Shown one piece after another: positions 32,221-44,832 of a stretch of 44,832 nt of DNA. The notes below the pieces were generated by a model that saw only the letters and a program-made list of their open reading frames with translations, was not told the origin of the DNA and did no database searches. Location of the stretch: NCBI GenBank assembly GCA_032718475.1, contig JAUCBJ010008304.1:1-44832 (forward strand), read 5' to 3'. Numbering within the stretch: position 1 is the first letter of the stretch; the number at the start of each line of letters is the position of its first letter. Source of the DNA: Nemertoderma westbladi (Eukaryota > Xenacoelomorpha > Nemertodermatida > Nemertodermatidae). A program made the translations under genes and the position numbers.

Positions 32221-35200
32221 AGTTAAGTTAATACTAACAATTTTAACTAACTCTAATTTAACACTAACAATTTTAACTAACTCTAATTTAATACTAACAA
32301 TTTTAACTAACTCTAATTTAACACTAACAATTTTAACTAACTCTAATTTAATACTAACAATTTTAACTAACTCTAATTTAATACTAACAATTTTAACTAA
32401 CTCTAATTTAATACTAACAATTTTAACTAACTCTAATTTAATACTAACAATTTTAACTAACTCTAATTTAATACTAACAATTTTAACTAACTCTAATTTA
32501 ATACTAACAATATTAACTAACTCTAATTTAATAATAACAATTTTAACTAACTCTAATTTAATACTAACAATTTTAACTAACTCTAATTTAATACTAACAA
32601 TTTTAACTAACTCTAATTTAATACTAACAATTTTAACTAACTCTAATTTAATACAAACAATTTTAACTAACTCTAATTTAATACTAACAATTTTAACTAA
32701 CTCTAATTTAATACTAACAATTTTAACTAACTCTAATTTAATACTAACAATTTTAACTAACTCTAATTTAATACTAACAATTTTAACTAACTCTAATTTA
32801 ATACTAACAATTTTAACTAACTCTAATTTAATACTAACAATATTAACTAACTCTAATTTAATAATAACAATTTTAACTAACTCTAATTTAATACTAACAA
32901 TTTTAACTAACTCTAATTTAATACTAACAATTTTAACTAACTCTAATTTAATACTAACAATTTTAACTAACTCTAATTTAATACAAACAATTTTAACTAA
33001 CTCTAATTTAATACTAACAATTTTAACTAACTCTAATTTAATACTAACAATTTTAACTAACTCTAATTTAATACTAACAATTTTAACTAACTCTAATTTA
33101 ATACTAACAATTTTAACTAACTCTAATTTAATACTAACAATTTTAACTAACTCTAATTTAATACTAACAATTTTAACTAACTCTAATTTAATACTAACAA
33201 TATTAACTAACTCTAATTTAATAATAACAATTTTAACTAACTCTAATTTAATACTAACAATTTTAACTAACTCTAATTTAATACTAACAATTTTAACTAA
33301 CTCTAATTTAATACTAACAATTTTAACTAACTCTAATTTAATACAAACAATTTTAACTAACTCTAATTTAATACTAACAATTTTAACTAACTCTAATTTA
33401 ATACTAACAATTTTAACTAACTCTAATTTAATACTAACAATTTTAACTAACTCTAATTTAATACAAACAATTTTAACTAACTCTAATTTAATACTAACAA
33501 TTTTAACTAACTCTAATTTAATACTAACGATTTTAACTAACTCTAATTTAATACTAACGATTTTAACTAACTCTAATTTAATACTAACAATTTTAACTAA
33601 CTCTAATTTAATACTAACAATTTTAACTAACTCTAATTTAATACTGACAATTTTAACTAACTCTAATTTAATACTAACAATTTTAACTAACTCTAATTTA
33701 ATACTAACAATTTTAACTAACTCTAATTTAATACTAACAATTTTAACTAACTCTAATTTAATACTAACAATTTTAACTAACTCTAATTTAATACTAACAA
33801 TTTTAACTAACTCTAATTTAATACTAACAATTTTAACTAACTCTAATTTAATACTAACAATTTTAACTAACTCTAATTTAATACTAACAATTTTAACTAA
33901 CTCTAATTTAATACTAACAATTTTAACTAACTCTAATTTAATACTAACAATTTTAACTAACTCTAATTTAATACTAACAATATTAACTAACTCTAATTTA
34001 ATAATAACAATTTTAACTAACTCTAATTTAATACTAACAATTTTAACTAACTCTAATTTAATACTAACAATTTTAACTAACTCTAATTTAATACTAACAA
34101 TTTTAACTAACTCTAATTTAATACAAACAATTTTAACTAACTCTAATTTAATACTAACAATTTTAACTAACTCTAATTTAATACTAACAATTTTAACTAA
34201 CTCTAATTTAATACTAACAATTTTAACTAACTCTAATTTAATACTAACAATTTTAACTAACTCTAATTTAATACTAACAATTTTAACTAACTCTAATTTA
34301 ATACTAACAATTTTAACTAACTCTAATTTAATACTAACAATTTTAACTAACTCTAATTTAATACTAACAATTTTAACTAACTCTAATTTAATACTAACAA
34401 TTTTAACTAACTCTAATTTAACACTAACAATTTTAACTAACTCTAATTTAATACTAACAATTTTAACTAACTCTAATTTAATACTAACAATTTTAACTAA
34501 CTCTAATTTAATACTAACGATTTTAACTAACTCTAATTTAATACTAACGATTTTAACTAACTCTAATTTAATACTAACAATTTTAACTAACTCTAATTTA
34601 ATACTAACAATTTTAACTAACTCTAATTTAATACTGACAATTTTAACTAACTCTAATTTAATACTAACAATTTTAACTAACTCTAATTTAATACTAACAA
34701 TTTTAACTAACTCTAATTTAATACTAACAATTTTAACTAACTCTAATTTAATACTAACAATTTTAACTAACTCTAATTTAATACTAACAATTTTAACTAA
34801 CTCTAATTTAATACTAACAATTTTAACTAACTCTAATTTAATACTAACAATTTTAACTAACTCTAATTTAATACTAACAATTTTAACTAACTCTAATTTA
34901 ATACTAACAATTTTAACTAACTCTAATTTAACACTAACAATTTTAACTAACTCTAATTTAATAATAACAATTTTAACTAACTCTAATTTAATACTAACGA
35001 TTTTAACTAACACTAATTTAATACTAACAATTTTAACTAACTCTAATTTAATACTAACGATTTTAACTAACACTAATTTAATACTAACGATTTTAACTAA
35101 CACTAATTTAATACTAACAATTTTAACTAACACTAATTTAATACTAACAATTTTAACTAACTCTAATTTAATACTAACAATTTTAACTAACTCTAATTTA

Positions 35201-38200
35201 ACACTAACAATTTTAACTAACTCTAATTTAATACTAACAATTTTAACTAACTCTAATTTAATACTAACAATTTTAACTAACTCTAATTTAATACTAACGA
35301 TTTTAACTAACTCTAATTTAATACTAACGATTTTAACTAACTCTAATTTAATACTAACAATTTTAACTAACTCTAATTTAATACTAACAATTTTAACTAA
35401 CTCTAATTTAATACTGACAATTTTAACTAACTCTAATTTAATACTAACAATTTTAACTAACTCTAATTTAATACTAACAATTTTAACTAACTCTAATTTA
35501 ATACTAACAATTTTAACTAACTCTAATTTAATACTAACAATTTTAACTAACTCTAATTTAATACTAACAATTTTAACTAACTCTAATTTAATACTAACAA
35601 TTTTAACTAACTCTAATTTAATACTAACAATTTTAACTAACTCTAATTTAATACTAACAATTTTAACTAACTCTAATTTAATACTAACAATTTTAACTAA
35701 CTCTAATTTAACACTAACAATTTTAACTAACTCTAATTTAATAATAACAATTTTAACTAACTCTAATTTAATACTAACGATTTTAACTAACACTAATTTA
35801 ATACTAACAATTTTAACTAACTCTAATTTAATACTAACGATTTTAACTAACACTAATTTAATACTAACGATTTTAACTAACACTAATTTAATACTAACAA
35901 TTTTAACTAACACTAATTTAATACTAACAATTTTAACTAACTCTAATTTAATACTAACAATTTTAACTAACTCTAATTTAATACTAACAATTTTAACTAA
36001 CTCTAATTTAATACTAACAATTTTAACTAACTCTAATTTAACACTAACAATTTTAACTAACTCTAATTTAATACTAACAATTTTAACTAACTCTAATTTA
36101 ATACTAACAATTTTAACTAACTCTAATTTAATACTAACGATTTTAACTAACACTAATTTAATACTAACAATTTTAACTAACTCTAATTTAATACTAACAA
36201 TTTTAACTAACTCTAATTTAATACTAACAATTTTAACTAACTCTAATTTAATAATAACAATTTTAACTAACTCTAATTTAATACTAACGATTTTAACTAA
36301 CACTAATTTAATACTAACAATTTTAACTAACTCTAATTTAATACTAACGATTTTAACTAACACTAATTTAATACTAACGATTTTAACTAACACTAATTTA
36401 ATACTAACAATTTTAACTAACACTAATTTAATACTAACAATTTTAACTAACTCTAATTTAATACTAACGATTTTAACTAACACTAATTTAATACTAACAA
36501 TTTTAACTAACTCTAATTTAATACTAACAATTTTAACTAACTCTAATTTAACACTAACAATTTTAACTAACACTAATTTAATACTAACGATTTTAACTAA
36601 CACTAATTTAATACTAACAATTTTAACTAACACTAATTTAATACTAACAATTTTAACTAACTCTAATTTAATACTAACGATTTTAACTAACACTAATTTA
36701 ATACTAACGATTTTAACTAACACTAATTTAATACTAACAATTTTAACTAACTCTAATTTAATACTAACAATTTTAACTAACTCTAATTTAATACTAACAA
36801 TTTTAACTAACTCTAATTTAATACTAACAATTTTAACTAACTCTAATTTAATAGTAACAATTTTAACTAACTCTATTTAATACTAACAATTTTAACTAAC
36901 TCTAATTTAACACTAACAATTTTAACTAACTCTAATTTAATACTAACGATTTTAACTAACACTAATTTAATACTAACGATTTTAACTAACTCTAATTTAA
37001 TACTAACAATTTTAACTAACTCTAATTTAATACTAACAATTTTAACTAACTCTAATTTAACACTAACAATTTTAACTAACTCTAATTTAATACTAACAAT
37101 TTTAACTAACTCTAATTTAATACTAACAATTTTAACTAACTCTAATTTAATACTAACGATTTTAACTAACACTAATTTAATACTAACAATTTTAACTAAC
37201 TCTAATTTAATACTAACAATTTTAACTAACTCTAATTTAATACTAACAATTTTAACTAACTCTAATTTAATACTAACAATTTTAACTAACTCTAATTTAA
37301 TACTAACGATTTTAACTAACACTAATTTAATACTAACGATTTTAACTAACACTAATTTAATACTAACAATTTTAACTAACACTAATTTAATACTAACAAT
37401 TTTAACTAACTCTAATTTAATACTAACAATTTTAACTAACTCTAATTTAATACTAACAATTTTAACTAACACTAATTTAATACTAACAATTTTAACTAAC
37501 TCTAATTTAACACTAACAATTTTAACTAACTCTAATTTAATACTAACGATTTTAACTAACTCTAATTTAACACTAACAATTTTAACTAACACTAATTTAA
37601 TACTAACAATTTTAACTAACTCTAATTTAATACTAACGATTTTAACTAACTCTAATTTAACACTAACAATTTTAACTAACTCTAATTTAATACTAACGAT
37701 TTTAACTAACTCTAATTTAACACTAACAATTTTAACTAACTCTAATTTAATACTAACAATTTTAACTAACTCTAATTTAATACTAACAATTTTAACTAAC
37801 TCTAATTTAACACTAACAATTTTAACTAACTCTAATTTAATACTAACAATTTTAACTAACTCTAATTTAATACTAACAATTTTAACTAACTCTAATTTAA
37901 TACTAACAATTTTAACTAACTCTAATTTAATACTAACAATTTTAACTAACTCTAATTTAATACTAACAATTTTAACTAACTCTAATTTAATACTAACAAT
38001 TTTAACTAACTCTAATTTAACACTAACAATTTTAACTAACTCTAATTTAATACTAACAATTTTAACTAACTCTAATTTAACACTAACAATTTTAACTAAC
38101 TCTAATTTAATACTAACAATTTTAACTAACTCTAATTTAATACTAACAATTTTAACTAACTCTAATTTAATACTAACAATTTTAACTAACTCTAATTTAA

Positions 38201-41200
38201 TACTAACAATTTTAACTAACTCTAATTTAATACTAACAATTTTAACTAACTCTAATTTAATACTAACAATTTTAACTAACTCTAATTTAATACTAACAAT
38301 TTTAACTAACTCTAATTTAATACTAACAATTTTAACTAACTCTAATTTAATACTAACAATTTTAACTAACTCTAATTTAATACTAACAATTTTAACTAAC
38401 TCTAATTTAATACTAACAATTTTAACTAACTCTAATTTAATACTAACAATTTTAACTAACTCTAATTTAATACTAACAATTTTAACTAACTCTAATTTAA
38501 TACTAACAATTTTAACTAACTCTAATTTAATACTAACAATTTTAACTAACTCTAATTTAATACTAACAATTTTAACTAACTCTAATTTAATACTAACAAT
38601 TTTAACTAACTCTAATTTAATACTAACAATTTTAACTAACTCTAATTTAATACTAACAATTTTAACTAACTCTAATTTAATACTAACAATTTTAACTAAC
38701 TCTAATTTAATACTAACAATTTTAACTAACTCTAATTTAATACTAACAATTTTAACTAACTCTAATTTAATACTAACAATTTTAACTAACTCTAATTTAA
38801 TACTAACAATTTTAACTAACTCTAATTTAATACTAACAATTTTAACTAACTCTAATTTAATACTAACAATTTTAACTAACTCTAATTTAATACTAACAAT
38901 TTTAACTAACTCTAATTTAATACTAACAATTTTAACTAACTCTAATTTAATACTAACAATTTTAACTAACTCTAATTTAATACTAACAATTTTAACTAAC
39001 TCTAATTTAATACTAACAATTTTAACTAACTCTAATTTAATACTAACAATTTTAACTAACTCTAATTTAATACTAACAATTTTAACTAACTCTAATTTAA
39101 TACTAACAATTTTAACTAACTCTAATTTAATACTAACAATTTTAACTAACTCTAATTTAATACTAACAATTTTAACTAACTCTAATTTAATACTAACAAT
39201 TTTAACTAACTCTAATTTAATACTAACAATTTTAACTAACTCTAATTTAATACTAACAATTTTAACTAACTCTAATTTAATACTAACAATTTTAACTAAC
39301 TCTAATTTAATACTAACAATTTTAACTAACTCTAATTTAATACTAACAATTTTAACTAACTCTAATTTAATACTAACAATTTTAACTAACTCTAATTTAA
39401 TACTAACAATTTTAACTAACTCTAATTTAATACTAACAATTTTAACTAACTCTAATTTAATACTAACAATTTTAACTAACTCTAATTTAATACTAACAAT
39501 TTTAACTAACTCTAATTTAATACTAACAATTTTAACTAACTCTAATTTAATACTAACAATTTTAACTAACTCTAATTTAATACTAACAATTTTAACTAAC
39601 TCTAATTTAATACTAACAATTTTAACTAACTCTAATTTAATACTAACAATTTTAACTAACTCTAATTTAATACTAACAATTTTAACTAACTCTAATTTAA
39701 TACTAACAATTTTAACTAACTCTAATTTAATACTAACAATTTTAACTAACTCTAATTTAATACTAACAATTTTAACTAACTCTAATTTAATACTAACAAT
39801 TTTAACTAACTCTAATTTAATACTAACAATTTTAACTAACTCTAATTTAATACTAACAATTTTAACTAACTCTAATTTAATACTAACAATTTTAACTAAC
39901 TCTAATTTAATACTAACAATTTTAACTAACTCTAATTTAATACTAACAATTTTAACTAACTCTAATTTAATACTAACAATTTTAACTAACTCTAATTTAA
40001 TACTAACAATTTTAACTAACTCTAATTTAATACTAACAATTTTAACTAACTCTAATTTAATACTAACAATTTTAACTAACTCTAATTTAATACTAACAAT
40101 TTTAACTAACTCTAATTTAATACTAACAATTTTAACTAACTCTAATTTAATACTAACAATTTTAACTAACTCTAATTTAATACTAACAATTTTAACTAAC
40201 TCTAATTTAATACTAACAATTTTAACTAACTCTAATTTAATACTAACAATTTTAACTAACTCTAATTTAATACTAACAATTTTAACTAACTCTAATTTAA
40301 TACTAACAATTTTAACTAACTCTAATTTAATACTAACAATTTTAACTAACTCTAATTTAATACTAACAATTTTAACTAACTCTAATTTAATACTAACAAT
40401 TTTAACTAACTCTAATTTAATACTAACAATTTTAACTAACTCTAATTTAATACTAACAATTTTAACTAACTCTAATTTAATACTAACAATTTTAACTAAC
40501 TCTAATTTAATACTAACAATTTTAACTAACTCTAATTTAATACTAACAATTTTAACTAACTCTAATTTAATACTAACAATTTTAACTAACTCTAATTTAA
40601 TACTAACAATTTTAACTAACTCTAATTTAATACTAACAATTTTAACTAACTCTAATTTAATACTAACAATTTTAACTAACTCTAATTTAATACTAACAAT
40701 TTTAACTAACTCTAATTTAATACTAACAATTTTAACTAACTCTAATTTAATACTAACAATTTTAACTAACTCTAATTTAATACTAACAATTTTAACTAAC
40801 TCTAATTTAATACTAACAATTTTAACTAACTCTAATTTAATACTAACAATTTTAACTAACTCTAATTTAATACTAACAATTTTAACTAACTCTAATTTAA
40901 TACTAACAATTTTAACTAACTCTAATTTAATACTAACAATTTTAACTAACTCTAATTTAATACTAACAATTTTAACTAACTCTAATTTAATACTAACAAT
41001 TTTAACTAACTCTAATTTAATACTAACAATTTTAACTAACTCTAATTTAATACTAACAATTTTAACTAACTCTAATTTAATACTAACAATTTTAACTAAC
41101 TCTAATTTAATACTAACAATTTTAACTAACTCTAATTTAATACTAACAATTTTAACTAACTCTAATTTAATACTAACAATTTTAACTAACTCTAATTTAA

Positions 41201-44200
41201 CACTAACAATTTTAACTAACTCTAATTTAATACTAACAATTTTAACTAACTCTAATTTAATACTAACAATTTTAACTAACTCTAATTTAATACTAACGAT
41301 TTTAACTAACTCTAATTTAATACTAACGATTTTAACTAACTCTAATTTAATACTAACAATTTTAACTAACTCTAATTTAATACTAACAATTTTAACTAAC
41401 TCTAATTTAATACTAACAATTTTAACTAACTCTAATTTAATACTAACAATTTTAACTAACTCTAATTTAATACTAACAATTTTAACTAACTCTAATTTAA
41501 TACTAACAATTTTAACTAACTCTAATTTAACACTAACAATTTTAACTAACTCTAATTTAATACTAACAATTTTAACTAACTCTAATTTAATACTAACAAT
41601 TTTAACTAACTCTAATTTAATACTAACGATTTTAACTAACACTAATTTAATACTAACAATTTTAACTAACTCTAATTTAATACTAACAATTTTAACTAAC
41701 TCTAATTTAATACTAACAATTTTAACTAACTCTAATTTAATAATAACAATTTTAACTAACTCTAATTTAATACTAACGATTTTAACTAACACTAATTTAA
41801 TACTAACAATTTTAACTAACTCTAATTTAATACTAACGATTTTAACTAACACTAATTTAATACTAACGATTTTAACTAACACTAATTTAATACTAACAAT
41901 TTTAACTAACACTAATTTAATACTAACAATTTTAACTAACTCTAATTTAATACTAACGATTTTAACTAACACTAATTTAATACTAACAATTTTAACTAAC
42001 TCTAATTTAATACTAACAATTTTAACTAACTCTAATTTAATACTAACAATTTTAACTAACTCTAATTTAATACTAACAATTTTAACTAACTCTAATTTAA
42101 TACTAACAATTTTAACTAACTCTAATTTAACACTAACAATTTTAACTAACTCTAATTTAATACTAACAATTTTAACTAACTCTAATTTAATACTAACAAT
42201 TTTAACTAACTCTAATTTAATACTAACGATTTTAACTAACTCTAATTTAATACTAACGATTTTAACTAACTCTAATTTAATACTAACAATTTTAACTAAC
42301 TCTAATTTAATACTAACAATTTTAACTAACTCTAATTTAATACTGACAATTTTAACTAACTCTAATTTAATACTAACAATTTTAACTAACTCTAATTTAA
42401 TACTAACAATTTTAACTAACTCTAATTTAATACTAACAATTTTAACTAACTCTAATTTAACACTAACAATTTTAACTAACTCTAATTTAATACTAACAAT
42501 TTTAACTAACTCTAATTTAATACTAACAATTTTAACTAACTCTAATTTAATACTAACGATTTTAACTAACACTAATTTAATACTAACAATTTTAACTAAC
42601 TCTAATTTAATACTAACAATTTTAACTAACTCTAATTTAATACTAACAATTTTAACTAACTCTAATTTAATAATAACAATTTTAACTAACTCTAATTTAA
42701 TACTAACGATTTTAACTAACACTAATTTAATACTAACAATTTTAACTAACTCTAATTTAATACTAACAATTTTAACTAACTCTAACTTAATACTAACAAT
42801 TTTAACTAACTCTAATTTAATACTAACAATTTTAACTAACTCTAATTTAATACTAACAATTTTAACTAACTCTAATTTAATACTAACAATTTTAACTAAC
42901 TCTAATTTAATACTAACAATATTAACTAACTCTAATTTAATAATAACAATTTTAACTAACTCTAATTTAATACTAACAATTTTAACTAACTCTAATTTAA
43001 TACTAACAATTTTAACTAACTCTAATTTAATACTAACAATTTTAACTAACTCTAATTTAATACAAACAATTTTAACTAACTCTAATTTAATACTAACAAT
43101 TTTAACTAACTCTAATTTAATACTAACAATTTTAACTAACTCTAATTTAATACTAACAATTTTAACTAACTCTAATTTAATACTAACAATTTTAACTAAC
43201 TCTAATTTAATACTAACAATTTTAACTAACTCTAATTTAATACTAACAATTTTAACTAACTCTAATTTAATACTAACAATTTTAACTAACTCTAATTTAA
43301 TACTAACAATTTTAACTAACTCTAATTTAATACTAACAATTTTAACTAACTCTAATTTAACACTAACAATTTTAACTAACTCTAATTTAATACTAACAAT
43401 TTTAACTAACTCTAATTTAATACTAACAATTTTAACTAACTCTAATTTAATACTAACGATTTTAACTAACTCTAATTTAATACTAACGATTTTAACTAAC
43501 TCTAATTTAATACTAACAATTTTAACTAACTCTAATTTAATACTAACAATTTTAACTAACTCTAATTTAATACTGACAATTTTAACTAACTCTAATTTAA
43601 TACTAACAATTTTAACTAACTCTAATTTAATACTAACAATTTTAACTAACTCTAATTTAATACTAACAATTTTAACTAACTCTAATTTAACACTAACAAT
43701 TTTAACTAACTCTAATTTAATACTAACAATTTTAACTAACTCTAATTTAATACTAACAATTTTAACTAACTCTAATTTAATACTAACGATTTTAACTAAC
43801 ACTAATTTAATACTAACAATTTTAACTAACTCTAATTTAATACTAACAATTTTAACTAACTCTAATTTAATACTAACAATTTTAACTAACTCTAATTTAA
43901 TAATAACAATTTTAACTAACTCTAATTTAATACTAACGATTTTAACTAACACTAATTTAATACTAACAATTTTAACTAACTCTAATTTAATACTAACGAT
44001 TTTAACTAACACTAATTTAATACTAACGATTTTAACTAACACTAATTTAATACTAACAATTTTAACTAACACTAATTTAATACTAACAATTTTAACTAAC
44101 TCTAATTTAATACTAACGATTTTAACTAACACTAATTTAATACTAACAATTTTAACTAACTCTAATTTAATACTAACAATTTTAACTAACTCTAATTTAA

Positions 44201-44832
44201 TACTAACGATTTTAACTAACACTAATTTAATACTAACGATTTTAACTAACACTAATTTAATACTAACAATTTTAACTAACACTAATTTAATACTAACAAT
44301 TTTAACTAACTCTAATTTAATACTAACGATTTTAACTAACACTAATTTAATACTAACGATTTTAACTAACACTAATTTAATACTAACAATTTTAACTAAC
44401 ACTAATTTAATACTAACAATTTTAACTAACTCTAATTTAATACTAACAATTTTAACTAACTCTAATTTAATACTAACAATTTTAACTAACTCTAATTTAA
44501 TAGTAACAATTTTAACTAACTCTATTTAATACTAACAATTTTAACTAACTCTAATTTAACACTAACAATTTTAACTAACTCTAATTTAATACTAACGATT
44601 TTAACTAACACTAATTTAATACTAACGATTTTAACTAACTCTAATTTAATACTAACAATTTTAACTAACTCTAATTTAATACTAACAATTTTAACTAACT
44701 CTAATTTAACACTAACAATTTTAACTAACTCTAATTTAATACTAACAATTTTAACTAACTCTAATTTAATACTAACAATTTTAACTAACTCTAATTTAAT
44801 ACTAACGATTTTAACTAACACTAATTTAATAC
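32221..44832. repeat. 30-bp satellite array, about 420 units, running off the window
   Basis: The unit contains ATACTAACAATTTTAACTAA followed by CTCTAATTTA. About nine recurrent variants are scattered in it (for example AACGA for AACAA, CACTA for CTCTA, ACACTAAC, ATACTGAC, ATAATAAC, ATACAAAC, TATTAACT). The period is 30 bp except for two 29-bp units at about 36871 and 44520. As 30 is a multiple of three, one minus-strand frame stays open for thousands of codons (decapeptide LVKIVSIKLE); I do not call it a gene. Higher-order duplications are described under findings. If the aminopeptidase gene is intact, the array is intronic. Confidence 0.97.

Noticed and set aside
32164-36723. 1,519-codon minus-strand open frame over the satellite
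   Set aside because: It exists because the 30-bp period keeps one frame open; it has no domain, no start context and no non-repeat sequence except a short random tail.
36873-44402. 2,509-codon minus-strand open frame
   Set aside because: Same reason; it is separated from the previous one only by a 29-bp unit.
29041-44832. CRISPR array
   Set aside because: Units are directly contiguous without unique spacers, and the context is eukaryotic.
32221-44832. Telomeric repeat
   Set aside because: The 30-bp unit has no TTAGGG-like or other short G-rich telomere motif and contains internal higher-order structure.

Overview
The window is nuclear DNA of an invertebrate metazoan. It has spliced genes with clean GT-AG introns, metazoan families (sphingomyelin synthase, an M1 aminopeptidase, a CARD-bearing ROCO protein), many broken non-LTR retrotransposons, MITE-like foldbacks and long satellite arrays. 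It is AT-rich and has no operon structure. I cannot name the phylum from sequence alone. All three host genes read on the minus strand.

Layout. 0.36-4.9 kb: a two-exon gene whose exons join in frame into a 1,353-residue WD40 - ROC GTPase - COR - CARD - CARD protein; its only intron carries an antisense retrotransposon tail. 6.1-8.7 kb: a non-LTR retrotransposon with an intact-looking APE endonuclease but no reverse transcriptase core. It is split by a 590-bp foldback element with a tRNA-like loop and a 12-bp target duplication. 9.1-9.7 kb: two small retroelement remnants. 11.6-29.7 kb: five exons encoding the C-terminal helical domain of an M1 aminopeptidase. Its 10.9-kb intron contains a complete two-exon sphingomyelin synthase gene on the same strand; its 5.7-kb intron is full of retrotransposon debris. 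29.0-44.8 kb: a 20-bp array (15 units), a 16-bp palindromic array (about 119 units) and a 30-bp satellite (about 420 units) that runs off the window edge.

How the parts relate. The ROCO protein looks like an innate-immune or cell-death platform: a beta-propeller sensor, a Ras-like switch and two CARD adaptors. This is the same logic as Apaf-1-type proteins, with a ROC-COR unit in place of NB-ARC. The synthase makes sphingomyelin, and the aminopeptidase would trim peptides; nothing links these two beyond nesting. If the aminopeptidase is intact, its catalytic exons lie beyond the satellite, so one intron would exceed 15 kb and consist mostly of tandem repeat. The very long open frames over the tandem arrays are by-products of repeat periodicity and are not annotated as genes.

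The most notable observations are the WD40-ROC-COR-CARD-CARD architecture, the nested same-strand synthase, the 7,649-bp and cassette-level duplications inside the 30-bp satellite, the foldback element and its 40-bp terminal-only derivative inside the 16-bp array, and a dispersed palindrome TACCGGTA.
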